NCBI RefSeq assembly: GCF_017874035.1
Contig: NZ_JAGGKV010000003.1
Location: 186,001 to 250,000 of the forward strand
Direction: 5' to 3'
Length of the DNA: 64,000 nucleotides
Source: Paenibacillus aceris
GTDB taxonomy: Bacteria > Bacillota > Bacilli > Paenibacillales > NBRC-103111
Program-made: the position numbers and the translations under genes
Shown here: positions 55,704-64,000 of the stretch, in pieces
Layout of the letters: the number at the start of each line of letters is the position of its first letter
Numbering within the stretch: position 1 is the first letter of the stretch
Notes under the pieces: generated by a model
Seen by the model: only the letters and a program-made list of their open reading frames with translations
The model's database searches: none
What the model was told of the DNA's origin: nothing

Positions 55704-57464
55704 ATGTCCATTGTGATCGAGGCCGTCTACCATCGTCCAAAATTAAATTGGTCTTACGCCTATGACGAGAAAACCGTACATGTACGAATACGTACCAAGC
55801 GGAATGACGTGAATCAAGTGTTCGTACATGCAGGTGATAAATATGCCTGGGAGCGTACGGCTTCTTATGTAAAAATGCGTCTTCTCACAAACGATGCATC
55901 CTTTGACTATTGGGAGGCTGCCATACAGCCGCCTTACCGGCGCCTGCGATACGGCTTCAGGCTGGAGTCTGGCAAAGAAAGGCTGTGGCTTACCGAGCAA
56001 GGCTTTCAACGTAAGGAACCAATCGATTCGGCAGGCATGTTTGAGTATCCCTTTCTCAATCCTGCTGATATTCTAAAACCTCCGTCATGGGTAAAGGACG
56101 CTGTGTTCTATCAAATTTTTCCTGAGCGCTTCGCAAACGGCGATTCCGCTATCAATCCCCCGCAAGTGGAATCATGGGGCGCACAGCCGACAGCGACCAA
56201 CTTTTTTGGCGGAGATTTGCTTGGCGTGATGCAGCATCTGAATCATCTCGTAGAGCTGGGAGTGACTGCGATTTACTTTACGCCGCTTTTTGAAGCGACG
56301 ACCAATCATAAGTACGATACTCGGGATTATCTGAAGGTGGATCCCCAGTTTGGCACGAACGAGACATTAAAACAGCTTGTAGAGGCTTGCCATCAACGTG
56401 GCATCCGCGTTCTGCTAGACGCCGTATTCAATCATTGCGGCAAAACATTTCTACCCTTCATCGATGTGATGGAAAAGGGGGCTGACTCCCCTTACGCGGA
56501 TTGGTTCCATATCAAGGAATGGCCGCTGCGGGTAAAAGACGGCATTCCAACCTATGAAACATTCGCTTTTGAGCCTATCATGCCTAAGTTGAACACGGAG
56601 AATGAAGAAGTGAAAGCCTACTTACTCGAGGTCGCGGAGTTCTGGATTCGAGAAATCGGCATCGACGGCTGGCGGCTGGACGTAGCCAATGAGGTCGATC
56701 ACCGTTTCTGGCGGTCGTTCCGCGACAAAGTGAAGCGCATGAACCCTGATGCCTATATTCTAGGCGAAATCTGGCATGATGCCATGATGTGGCTGCAGGG
56801 CGATCAATTCGATGCTGTTATGAACTATCCCTTCACGACAGCTGTGCTCGATTTCGTGACAACCGGCAAGCTGGACGGCGCAGGCTTCGCAGATGCAGTT
56901 GGAGCGCAGCTGGCCAGCTATCCGCAGCAAGCGAACGAGGCTGCTTTCAACCTGCTGGACAGCCATGACACCCCCCGCCTGCTCACACAGTGTGACGGGG
57001 ATAAAAGGCGTATGAAGCTGGCCGCGCTGCTTCAGTTCACGTTCCCCGGGACGCCGTGCATCTACTACGGCGACGAGGTTGGCATGAGCGGCGGCGGGGA
57101 TCCCGATTGCCGCCGCTGCATGGTGTGGGACGCGTCCCTCCAGGACCGCGACCTGTTCGAGTTCTACCGCAGGCTCATTGCCCTGCGGAAAAGCAGTGAA
57201 GCGCTGCGCACAGGCGCATTACGCTTCTTGCACGCCAAGCCGGGCGATGCGCGGCTTGTGTTTGAGCGCGTTAACGAAAATGAGCAGCTGCTCATTTTCG
57301 TTAACGCAAGCAGACGCTCGGCGCAGCTGAGCGTCAATGCGGGCGCCGCGCGCAGCTGGCAGAGCGCGCCCCCCGGCGCAGCCGTGCCGGCGATGGCGCC
57401 GGCGGGCGGGAAGCTTCAGCTGAAGCTTCCGCCGTTCGGCTACGCCGTGCTCCGCGCGGAGTAG
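55704..57464 (+). CDS. Neopullulanase/cyclomaltodextrinase-type GH13 enzyme
   Basis: 586 residues from the ATG at 55704. N-terminal beta domain (about 1-120) typical of GH13_20, then the (beta/alpha)8 barrel with region I DAVFNHCG, nucleophile D326 in DGWRLDVANEV, acid/base E355 in ILGEIWHD and transition-state D422 in LLDSHDTPR. No signal peptide, so it acts inside the cell on maltooligosaccharides or cyclodextrins. The last 150 codons are much richer in G+C than the front, with an Ala/Pro/Gly-rich C-terminal domain. Confidence 0.93.
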   Translation: MSIVIEAVYHRPKLNWSYAYDEKTVHVRIRTKRNDVNQVFVHAGDKYAWERTASYVKMRLLTNDASFDYWEAAIQPPYRRLRYGFRLESGKERLWLTEQGFQRKEPIDSAGMFEYPFLNPADILKPPSWVKDAVFYQIFPERFANGDSAINPPQVESWGAQPTATNFFGGDLLGVMQHLNHLVELGVTAIYFTPLFEATTNHKYDTRDYLKVDPQFGTNETLKQLVEACHQRGIRVLLDAVFNHCGKTFLPFIDVMEKGADSPYADWFHIKEWPLRVKDGIPTYETFAFEPIMPKLNTENEEVKAYLLEVAEFWIREIGIDGWRLDVANEVDHRFWRSFRDKVKRMNPDAYILGEIWHDAMMWLQGDQFDAVMNYPFTTAVLDFVTTGKLDGAGFADAVGAQLASYPQQANEAAFNLLDSHDTPRLLTQCDGDKRRMKLAALLQFTFPGTPCIYYGDEVGMSGGGDPDCRRCMVWDASLQDRDLFEFYRRLIALRKSSEALRTGALRFLHAKPGDARLVFERVNENEQLLIFVNASRRSAQLSVNAGAARSWQSAPPGAAVPAMAPAGGKLQLKLPPFGYAVLRAE

Positions 57465-57509
57465 GCTGCGGCATGCCTCGCGCGCATGCGACGCTGCTCG
57501 ACTCGGGAG

Positions 57510-57533
57510 CTCCTTCTCCTACTCCTTCTCCTA
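57510..57533 (+). repeat. Two tandem CTCCTTCTCCTA units
   Basis: A 12-bp unit repeated twice in the G+C-rich tail after the amylase gene. Confidence 0.8.
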
Positions 57534-57589
57534 CGCCGCCGGACGATTGCTCCTCTATGACACCAACTGCATCGTAAAGTTATTTTCAA

Positions 57590-57650
57590 AAAAAGAGACT
57601 ATCCATTAGATCATTTCTGATCTATCAAGACAGTCTCTTTAAAACTTTTT
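57590..57650. terminator. Bidirectional terminator after the amylase gene
   Basis: AAAGAGACT pairs with AGTCTCTTT; an inner hairpin TAGATCA-TTTC-TGATCTA sits within. T-rich on plus (TTTAAAACTTTTT). Confidence 0.82.
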
Positions 57651-57652
57651 AA

Positions 57653-57844
57653 TTAAGGGATGTGGATAACGGCGATTCTATCAATCGGAAAGAAGAAGAC
57701 AGTACCGTTATTACTTGCAAGCACGACGTTACCATGTTCAATACCAAGAAATCTACCAGTGTGGTTCGGAGTAGTACCGGCATGAATAGTAATGACTGTG
57801 CCAAGGCTGATACGAGACAATGTAGCAAATACGGAGCAACTCAT
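57653..57844 (-). CDS. Small beta-rich protein, function unknown
   Basis: 63 residues. The pattern TVITIHAGTTPNHTGRFLGIEHGNVVLASNNGTVFFFPIDRIAVIHIP suggests a single small beta barrel of Sm/DUF2642-like type, as found in short spore-former proteins, but this is a resemblance only. ATG 57844 follows GAGGAGGAG at six bases. Single gene. Confidence 0.7.
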   Translation of the reverse strand: MSCSVFATLSRISLGTVITIHAGTTPNHTGRFLGIEHGNVVLASNNGTVFFFPIDRIAVIHIP

Positions 57845-58005
57845 CGTTTTCTCCTCCTCTCAAGCTTTATAGTATATAGTATTCTAGCGATAAGTTCTGG
57901 TATAGACGAATGATGGAAGGAATTCGTACATTTCGTAGATTAGGCTTTATGAAAAACTAGCAGCAATAACGCTGCAATGACGAACTTCGAACTTCCGAAA
58001 AAATA

Positions 58006-58049
58006 CAAAAAAGCCTTTCTACTCTCAACATTCATTGAGAGAGAAAGGC
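58006..58049 (-). terminator. Terminator after the DGQHR gene pair
   Basis: AGCCTTTCT.CTCTCAA pairs with TTGAGAG.AGAAAGGCT on the minus strand, followed by TTTTTTGTATTTTTT. The 57845-58005 gap to the next gene holds only its promoter region. Confidence 0.9.
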
Positions 58050-58063
58050 TGGTATTCGAAGAT

Positions 58064-59242
58064 TTATGCAGTAGATTCTTCTTCCCCTGATGCATTATCC
58101 GAATCTGTACCTTCGAGGAAAAATTGGACGAGCTTCGCATGCTTTTTCAATGACTTCTCATGAATAAGGTTGATTTTACCATTATCCAAAGCGCCGAAGA
58201 CATAGATTAATTCCTCATTCTCATGCGACCAGTCAAAGCCTTCAAGAATTTGGAGACAATCTGTCCATTCCTCGTTATACTGCCCATTTGGGAATAAGAA
58301 ACGGTTTGAATAAAGCGCGATACTTTCTTGGATAACCCGATTCGCTGACGTGTATTGCGCTAGTCCCGGCTGCTCCGGCATCATCGGCAATAAGGTATTG
58401 AAAAATTGGTGCAGAATCTCCACATACGTCGAAGGATCGTGGCGTATTTTACGCTGAAGCTCGTAAGACGGCTGCATTCTGCCTGAAAACAACATCGTTG
58501 CTGTTGCATATAACCAGCTGAAACATGTGAAATTCCGGTTAAATGATGTCAGGTTGCTGCGCCGCTCCACGCCGACAGCTTTGAGATACACGTTGTGATC
58601 AACAACCTGCTGAATAACCAGATTAAGCGGGTCGATGGAATCGAAGGAATGTCCAAGCTCCTTGCTCACCAGCTGTACTTTGGAGTTGATATCCCCGAAC
58701 AACTGCTGCTCTTCTTCCTCCGTTAAGCCAATATAGATTTGAACAGCAAGCTGTGTCTCCATCAAATCAAGTCGTCTGCTCTCCAGTTGATTAATCGTGC
58801 CTTCCGTTTCCTCAACTTCTTGCTTAATATCCGCGTCTTGTGGCATTTTACGCTGTTTTATTTTCAGGAGGACAAGCTTCTTCTCGTAGCGTCTTACTTC
58901 CTTCTGCATTTGCTCATTAACATAACCAAGCGCCAGAATACGGTGCTGTCCGTCCAAAATAGAAAGTTTCGAGCCATGCTTCAGCAGAAACTCCTTCTCG
59001 CCTTTGGACAGTTGATTCACTTCGCGCAGCGATAGCGTAACAGGTCCGAAAAACACGTGATCCAACTCACGTTCTTGCAGGTAGGTGGAAATTTTGCGTC
59101 TTTGCATATTGCTAAGTTTCCGCTGCACCATTGGGTCGATCATCGTATAATTTAGCAAATCCTGGACACGCAAGGCAACGGTTGAAAGACCGAATTTCTC
59201 GCAAAACGGATGAATCGTCATTTTAAGGCGTAATCCTTCCAT
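58064..59242 (-). CDS. DGQHR-domain protein (DndB-like), second of a tandem pair
   Basis: 392 residues. It has LSILDGQHRILALGYVNEQ (DGQHR at 97-101) and EEQQLFGDINSKVQ (180-186), the two hallmark motifs of DndB/DGQHR proteins, a ParB-like fold. Between them is a highly charged, coiled-coil-like insert (about 112-165). The C-terminus is acidic (EGTDSDNASGEEESTA). Its ATG shares one base with the stop of the upstream paralogue (TAATG) and follows AAGGAGG. DndB regulates DNA phosphorothioation genes in known systems, but no dndACDE or restriction gene is present here. Confidence 0.82.
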   Translation of the reverse strand: MEGLRLKMTIHPFCEKFGLSTVALRVQDLLNYTMIDPMVQRKLSNMQRRKISTYLQERELDHVFFGPVTLSLREVNQLSKGEKEFLLKHGSKLSILDGQHRILALGYVNEQMQKEVRRYEKKLVLLKIKQRKMPQDADIKQEVEETEGTINQLESRRLDLMETQLAVQIYIGLTEEEEQQLFGDINSKVQLVSKELGHSFDSIDPLNLVIQQVVDHNVYLKAVGVERRSNLTSFNRNFTCFSWLYATATMLFSGRMQPSYELQRKIRHDPSTYVEILHQFFNTLLPMMPEQPGLAQYTSANRVIQESIALYSNRFLFPNGQYNEEWTDCLQILEGFDWSHENEELIYVFGALDNGKINLIHEKSLKKHAKLVQFFLEGTDSDNASGEEESTA

Positions 59243-60378
59243 TAGCCAACGTCCTCCTTATCGCTAATTAGGAATGCATTCTGTTCGGTATAAAAGTTTT
59301 TGATGAAATTGTACGCTTTCATGATACGGGTACGTCTTGGTAAACGATCTTTCTCGTCACCCGCATAGATCCCGTTCCAGTTCACATGAGGAAGTATTTT
59401 CAGAGCATGTTCAAGCGCATAGCGATTGAACTTACCTGTTTTCGTAGCTTCTTCATGAATAAACAAGGCTAATGCAATTTGGATATTTTCTGTCCATACT
59501 AATTCGCCTTTAGCTGGGGCCTCTAAATAATTCAACAAGCCGTTGAAGTAAGTCCCGGCTAAGGACACAAGATCCTGCAGATCTTTATCCTCATATTGAT
59601 AACCGTTATTCCGTGCAGCTGATTTCATTCTGCCTTCAAACAAAGCCACCAAAATTTCAATCAGCAAGTGATAGGAGAACAGATACTCCGGCGACTTGCC
59701 GCGTTCAGAGAACATATCAACTGTCAGCTTCTGCATGGCAGGCGCTTTGGAAGCAAGCTCCGTTGCAGCCACATGATAAAATCTGCGTTGATCGCGAAGT
59801 ACAGCCAGATTACCGCCCAGTTTCCGTGGAAGCTTGTTAATGTCTGAGAACAGTTGGCGCTCTTGACGGGCGTTAATGTCCAAATACGTCATGGTCGAAA
59901 TCGGGAATGCATACAGACGGCGCAACTTCTCCGTGATTTCTTCCATTTTGTCATATTCCCGGCGATCTTTGGCGCGGGCCATCTGACTTTGCAGCGTTTC
60001 CATAATACGCTGGAATGCCGCCAGCCTGTGTTGGCCGTCCACCACATACAATTTCTCAATCGGCTGCAAACGAAGCGCTTGTTGATCATCATCATATTGT
60101 CCTGCGCCTCTTGCCGAGAAAATAATCCCTGGGAAATAGATGGGTTGACGATTTTCTAAATACAGATTAACATAATCGATTAATTTAGAAAGATTGCGTG
60201 GAATAATCGCACGCTGAACTTCTAAATCAACTTCATAGAGTGAAAACAACTTGCTCATAGGTAATGTAGCTGCAATTGTCGCTTGCCCAAACGTCTGACC
60301 CAAGACTCCTGGAATTTCTACAAACGATGAAGGCTTCTGCTCAGCTAAAAGCTCTGATAATGAGGAAATGGCGTCCAT
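59242..60378 (-). CDS. DGQHR-domain protein (DndB-like), first of a tandem pair
   Basis: 378 residues. EKLYVVDGQHRLAAFQRI (DGQHR at 114-118) and ERQLFSDINKLPRKLGGN (175-181) give the same two motifs as the next gene, again with a charged helical insert between them (about 125-158). The N-terminus (FVEIPGVLGQTFGQATIAATLPMSKLFSLYEVD) resembles the start of DndB proteins, which begin with a strand pair and a short list of substrate-loop residues. ATG 60378 follows AAAGGGG. The 60379-60469 gap holds its promoter region. Function is not assigned beyond the family. Confidence 0.83.
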   Translation of the reverse strand: MDAISSLSELLAEQKPSSFVEIPGVLGQTFGQATIAATLPMSKLFSLYEVDLEVQRAIIPRNLSKLIDYVNLYLENRQPIYFPGIIFSARGAGQYDDDQQALRLQPIEKLYVVDGQHRLAAFQRIMETLQSQMARAKDRREYDKMEEITEKLRRLYAFPISTMTYLDINARQERQLFSDINKLPRKLGGNLAVLRDQRRFYHVAATELASKAPAMQKLTVDMFSERGKSPEYLFSYHLLIEILVALFEGRMKSAARNNGYQYEDKDLQDLVSLAGTYFNGLLNYLEAPAKGELVWTENIQIALALFIHEEATKTGKFNRYALEHALKILPHVNWNGIYAGDEKDRLPRRTRIMKAYNFIKNFYTEQNAFLISDKEDVG

Positions 60379-60469
60379 ATGCTTACCCCTTTCAACTATT
60401 AAGGTTTAATTTTACTGAAATGATTTAATATATCTCTCATTCTCCTATTTTTACCAAAATCTCTAACTT

Positions 60470-61645
60470 TCATTCTACGGTTCGAAGCCAATCGCCTATG
60501 CGCCTTGCTGCCTCAAGTAATCTGGCTTCATCTTGCACCAAAGCAATTCGCACAAAGCCTTCTCCTTCTGCTCCGAAAGCGTCTCCAGGTATAACGACTA
60601 CACCTGCGCGATACAGCATTTCCCGGGAAATTTGTCGAGATGTCCATCCTTTTGGAATGGGTGCCCAGATGAACATGGTTGCCTTGGGGGGCGGTATCAT
60701 CCAACCCGCATCCTTTAAAGCCGAAATAAATGCATTACGTCTTCTTTCATAAATGTCGGCAACAGAATGATCGTGTTCCATATCTTCCTCTAACGCTGCA
60801 ATTCCAGCCGCTTGAATGGCTCCAAATACGCCATAATCAATATTTGATTTGAGCGTTCGAAGAGCCTTTACCGCAGAAGCATTACCGGTGAGGAAAGCGA
60901 TCCGACAACCTGCCATGTTAAAGCTTTTGGACAGAGAATGAAACTCGACAGCAACCTCCTTAGCGCCTTCGATCTCCAAAATGCTGATGGGCTTATAGCC
61001 ATCAAAAGCCATTTCAGAGTAGGCTAGATCGTGTACGACAAGCAACTCATGCTTTTTGGCATAGGCAATCAAATGCTCAAAAAAAGCACGATCTGCAACA
61101 GCAGACAGCGGATTGCTCGGATAGTTTAACAGGATGAACTTCGCCTTGGCAGCCACGTCTACTGGAATGTCATCTAGTTGAGGCAAAAAATCATTTACAG
61201 CGCGCAGTGGCAATAAGTAAGGCTCAACTCCTGCCAGCACGAGACTTGCCGAATATATAGGGTAACCCGGATCGGGAACAATCGCGATGTCCCCAGGATC
61301 ACAGAGTGAAAGCGCCAAGTGAGCAAGACCATCTTGTGAGCCCATTAACGTCAAAATTTCATTTTCAGGATTAAGCTCTACACCAAATCGGTACTGGTAC
61401 CATCTGGCCACCGCTTCCCGAAAGGCTAAGCTTCCTTCCGATGTTGGATATCCATAGTGCGCCGGGTTGCGCACAGCCTCGGTGATGGCGTTAATAATGC
61501 GTTCAGACGGGGGTAGATCAGGACTTCCTATACCTAAATCTATGACATCTACCCCTTGGTTCATAACCTCTCTCTTCCAATCTGCCACTTCCGAAAATAT
61601 GGCCGATCCTAGCTGACTAAGCCGTTTTGATCCTATAAATGTCAT
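60470..61645 (-). CDS. Class I/II PLP aminotransferase (LL-diaminopimelate aminotransferase-like)
   Basis: 391 residues. VIDLGIGSPDLPPSERI, YGYPTSEGSLAFREAVARWY, NYPSNPLSAVA and the PLP lysine in HSLSKSFNMAGCRIAFLTGN are typical of fold-type I aminotransferases of the DapL/AspC group. Substrate not certain; an amino-acid:oxoacid transaminase is likely. ATG 61645 follows GAGG; upstream in-frame codons are poorly placed. Downstream of the M50 protease gene in the same direction. Confidence 0.88.
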   Translation of the reverse strand: MTFIGSKRLSQLGSAIFSEVADWKREVMNQGVDVIDLGIGSPDLPPSERIINAITEAVRNPAHYGYPTSEGSLAFREAVARWYQYRFGVELNPENEILTLMGSQDGLAHLALSLCDPGDIAIVPDPGYPIYSASLVLAGVEPYLLPLRAVNDFLPQLDDIPVDVAAKAKFILLNYPSNPLSAVADRAFFEHLIAYAKKHELLVVHDLAYSEMAFDGYKPISILEIEGAKEVAVEFHSLSKSFNMAGCRIAFLTGNASAVKALRTLKSNIDYGVFGAIQAAGIAALEEDMEHDHSVADIYERRRNAFISALKDAGWMIPPPKATMFIWAPIPKGWTSRQISREMLYRAGVVVIPGDAFGAEGEGFVRIALVQDEARLLEAARRIGDWLRTVE

Positions 61646-61677
61646 GATAGTTATCCTCATTATGATGTATTGAACAT

Positions 61678-62781
61678 TTAATCCATAATTCCTGCTTGAT
61701 GAACCAGCCTAATCATAAAAAGCAGGAACAACACAAGTCCCAAATAAGCGGCTCCGAATTGCCAGCGTGTTTTGGCCGGAACCTCATAGTAACGCTCCCC
61801 ATTGCCGATAGGTGAAAAATCGACCTGAACCTGCAGACCCAGATAAAATCCGCTTTCTTTCTGCACACGGTCTACTTTGACGAGCTGCACTCTTCGGATC
61901 AACGATTGTTGCGGTAAATAAGCATGACCCTCAAACCCAATCCCCTGCCAGTACATCACGATTGTTTGCCGTCCATCGCCTGCGCCCTGCAAATCCGTAT
62001 ATGTTGTAAAATCCAGCTCGCGAGTATGATTTTCTCCCGGGATTATGTACCCTTGCTGGAGCAAATGGTCAGCAGCAAATTCAAAGCGGGTAGAAACCGA
62101 AACTAACTGTTCTCTTTTTCTGTATTTCACGTATTTCTTATACAAATCCCAGGCAAACATCGCCCAGATGACAAAGAAAATAAGTTGATTGACATAATGA
62201 TCCAAATAAAAGATAAAGACTAAACCGCCTATTAAGCCCACAATCCATAGCCATCGGGTCACTGCGGTAGCGATTCTCCCGCCATCCAGCGGATGAATCG
62301 GCAATAAATTAATTAAATTCAGGTAGAACGCAGCATAGGCTACTGAAACAATGACGGGGGAATTTGTATATACGCCCAAAGCAAAAGCGGCAACACCCCC
62401 AAGAGTTCCTAGAATGGGGCCTCCAATCCCGATGAAAGCTTCAGTTGCTGCATCGGTCGGATTCTTTTTCATTGTAATTAATGCGCCAAGGAACGGGATA
62501 AAGACAGGCGCAGAGACGGGCAGCCCTTTCAACTTTGCCGCAAAAACATGACCGAGTTCATGAATCAGGATCATCACAACAATGCCAATGGCAAAAGGAA
62601 GAGGGGCCAGGTACGCGTATGCCCAAATCGTAATAAACATCGATATGACAGCACCGCCGACTTTGCCAACTTTTAAAAATGCCAAAAGCAGCTTTCCTTG
62701 CGATAGCAAGACAGCCAGGAAGCCGCCTATGGCTAGAGGTGACTTTTTGCGTGATGGTTTCTGCTTCTCTTCCAACCGCAC
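61678..62781 (-). CDS. Site-2 protease family metalloprotease (M50)
   Basis: 367 residues. Zinc motif HELGHV in a membrane helix (MILIHELGHVFAAKLKGLP) and the second motif LLPIHPLDGGRI, the S2P signature. About six membrane segments; the soluble C-terminal part (about 235-345) is a beta-rich domain of unknown role, followed by a last membrane helix. The substrate is unknown; such enzymes cleave anti-sigma factors or signal-peptide remnants. Start GTG 62781, one base after the Spx-like stop; TTG 62829 would overlap that gene. Probably one transcript with its neighbours. Confidence 0.87.
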   Translation of the reverse strand: MRLEEKQKPSRKKSPLAIGGFLAVLLSQGKLLLAFLKVGKVGGAVISMFITIWAYAYLAPLPFAIGIVVMILIHELGHVFAAKLKGLPVSAPVFIPFLGALITMKKNPTDAATEAFIGIGGPILGTLGGVAAFALGVYTNSPVIVSVAYAAFYLNLINLLPIHPLDGGRIATAVTRWLWIVGLIGGLVFIFYLDHYVNQLIFFVIWAMFAWDLYKKYVKYRKREQLVSVSTRFEFAADHLLQQGYIIPGENHTRELDFTTYTDLQGAGDGRQTIVMYWQGIGFEGHAYLPQQSLIRRVQLVKVDRVQKESGFYLGLQVQVDFSPIGNGERYYEVPAKTRWQFGAAYLGLVLFLLFMIRLVHQAGIMD

Positions 62782-62782
62782 C

Positions 62783-63148
62783 TCACCCCTTTGCCCATGC
62801 TTCCTCAAACTCTGCTTCCTTAAAGCCAACCGTAACCTTCATGCCATCCGTCACAATTGGGCGTTTAATCAACCTGCCGTTTGAGGCTAAAAGATCAAGC
62901 ATTTGGTCCTGCGACATGCCAGGCAGCTTGTCTTTCAAATTCATTTCCTTGTACACCTCACCGGATGTGTTAAAAAACTTTTTGATCCCGAGTCCGCTAT
63001 CGCTTACCAGCTTGGCCAATTCTTTGGCGGAAGGCGGTGTCTCGAATAACGGTACGTTCTCTGCCACCTCTACGTTATGGGCTTTCAGCCACTTCAACAT
63101 GCTGCGGCATGTCCCGCATTTATCATAACAATATACTTTTACTCCCAT
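62783..63148 (-). CDS. Spx/MgsR/ArsC-like thioredoxin-fold protein (YusI type)
   Basis: 121 residues. CGTCRSMLKWLKAHNV contains the CxxC of the ArsC/Spx fold; FFNTSGEVYKEMNLKDKLPGMS and LIKRPIVTDGMKVTVGFKEAEFEE match the YusI-type branch. Spx and MgsR bind RNA polymerase under thiol stress, but this branch is not shown to do so. ATG 63148 follows AGGAG. First gene of a likely Spx-like/M50/aminotransferase unit. Confidence 0.88.
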   Translation of the reverse strand: MGVKVYCYDKCGTCRSMLKWLKAHNVEVAENVPLFETPPSAKELAKLVSDSGLGIKKFFNTSGEVYKEMNLKDKLPGMSQDQMLDLLASNGRLIKRPIVTDGMKVTVGFKEAEFEEAWAKG

Positions 63149-63240
63149 GATGTAAGGACTCCTTTATGTAAGTGTAAAGCTTATTTCATAATTAATTAAA
63201 ATTTTGGGCTAATTCAAATGGAAAGTCAAGTTATTCGAAA

Positions 63241-63271
63241 CAAAAACCACCCTAGAATTTGGATGGTTTTT
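63241..63271 (-). terminator. Terminator after the RluA-type gene
   Basis: AAAAACCA and TGGTTTTT pair with an inner mismatch; T-rich on minus (TTTTTG). Confidence 0.75.
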
Positions 63272-63286
63272 GTAAAACTAGTCATT

Positions 63287-64000
63287 TTATTGTAACCAAG
63301 CTTGTAAAGCGGCCAAATCTGCCGGAAGCGGAGCGTTAAACTCCGTCCATTCCCTCGTACCTGGGTGAACAAAGCCCAGTTTAAAAGCGTGCAGCGCCTG
63401 GCGAGTCAGCCGTTCACCAGCCTCAGCCGCATCGGGGCTTGACTCAAATTCAGGCAATGTATACATCTTGTCCCCAATCAGCGGATGACCTAAGTGCCTC
63501 ATATGCACGCGAATTTGGTGCGTTCTCCCTGTCTCTAGCCATATACGGACTAAAGCAGCTTGTGAGTATTGTTCCACAACCTCGTAATGAGTAACTGCCG
63601 AGTAACCCTCTGGCGTGACAATGCGCACATGCGGCTGCTCGGGATCCCGGTCGATAGGTTCATTTATCGTTCCCTTCGTATCCGTGAAACGCCCCCAAAC
63701 AAAGGCCAAATATTCTTTTTTTACCTGGTGCTGAATCATCTGCTCGGATATTTGCTGGTGAACATAAGGCGTCTTAGCGATTGCCAATACGCCCGAAGTT
63801 TCTTGATCAAGCCGATGCACAGGGCGGAAACGGCAAGTAATGCCGGCCTGCTGCCAGTGATACACAACGGCATTGGCAATCGTATTCACGTAATGCCCGT
63901 GCGTGGGATGTACTATTACGCCTGCCTCTTTGGCTAGAATCAGCAGATGCTCGTCTTCATGAAGAATATGCAGAGGAAGGTCTTGAGGCAGTATATCCTC
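63287..64000 (-). CDS. RluA-family pseudouridine synthase (5' end beyond the window)
   Basis: At least 237 residues, cut by the right edge. The frame stays open to 64000: EDEHLLILAKEAGVIVHPTHGH precedes the part with a GTG at 63889 that could be mistaken for the start. The catalytic motif is FRPVHRLDQETSGVLAIAK with the conserved Asp; YLAFVWGRF, LETGRTHQIRVHMRHLGHPLIGDKMY are further family motifs. It isomerises uridines in rRNA or tRNA. Whether it is RluD or another member is not clear. Confidence 0.92.
   Translation of the reverse strand, partial: EDILPQDLPLHILHEDEHLLILAKEAGVIVHPTHGHYVNTIANAVVYHWQQAGITCRFRPVHRLDQETSGVLAIAKTPYVHQQISEQMIQHQVKKEYLAFVWGRFTDTKGTINEPIDRDPEQPHVRIVTPEGYSAVTHYEVVEQYSQAALVRIWLETGRTHQIRVHMRHLGHPLIGDKMYTLPEFESSPDAAEAGERLTRQALHAFKLGFVHPGTREWTEFNAPLPADLAALQAWLQ

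Overview
The window looks like chromosomal DNA of an endospore-forming member of the Bacillota, most likely Paenibacillus or a close relative. This is an inference from gene content and regulation: strong AGGAGG-type ribosome sites, T-box and SAM leaders, a liaFSR operon, a gamma-type small acid-soluble spore protein, ytxC beside thrS, GlnR/TnrA-type sites, a BirA operator and moderate G+C. There is no rRNA, tRNA, insertion sequence, prophage or CRISPR array that I can see. Most genes lie on the minus strand.

Layout. 1-3.1 kb: start of nrdE (cut by the edge), nrdI, serC and divergent thpR. 3.1-3.6 kb: a repeat-rich gap with a GGGAT tract and nested inverted repeats. 3.6-8.4 kb: DUF421 membrane protein, Nudix hydrolase, mug, and a DUF1800/DUF1501 pair. 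8.5-14.5 kb: biotin operon bioA-D-B-F-H-C behind a BirA-type operator. 14.6-19.8 kb: FMN reductase, a beta-type glnA, aroF, DUF2062 and ispH. 19.8-27.2 kb: a two-component pair next to htrA, a YugN-like gene, and liaF-S-R. 27.4-31.8 kb: ammonium transporter, a chemoreceptor-like protein, a tiny SASP gene and a 3D-domain protein. 31.9-36.5 kb: thrS with its T-box, ytxC and a GGDEF protein. 36.5-41.4 kb: mqnC and the SAM-riboswitch-controlled metA-metI-metC operon. 41.5-46.7 kb: small genes, corA, tyrS with its T-box, an HRDC protein, DUF3055. 46.7-50.4 kb: tagaturonate epimerase, an AraC regulator and an aldo/keto reductase. 50.4-55.6 kb: a 5'-3' exonuclease, a SsuE-like flavin reductase and a very large glycosyltransferase fusion. 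55.7-57.5 kb: neopullulanase-type amylase. 58.0-60.4 kb: two tandem DndB-like DGQHR proteins. 60.4-64 kb: aminotransferase, M50 protease, Spx/ArsC-like protein and an RluA-type pseudouridine synthase cut by the edge.

Much of the window is core metabolism under readable control: biotin (BirA), methionine (SAM-I riboswitch), Thr and Tyr tRNA charging (T-boxes), nitrogen (GlnR/TnrA-type boxes at glnA and amt), deoxynucleotide synthesis (NrdR-type box). The items I find most worth following are the stand-alone pair of DGQHR (DndB-like) proteins, the five 8-nt repeats at the start of the aroF transcript beneath a palindrome-covered promoter, the apparent loss of the normal bioD start codon, the nested GGGAACT inverted repeats beside a G-quadruplex-type tract, the double glycosyltransferase joined by an F5/8-type module, and the small CxxC ORF coupled to corA.
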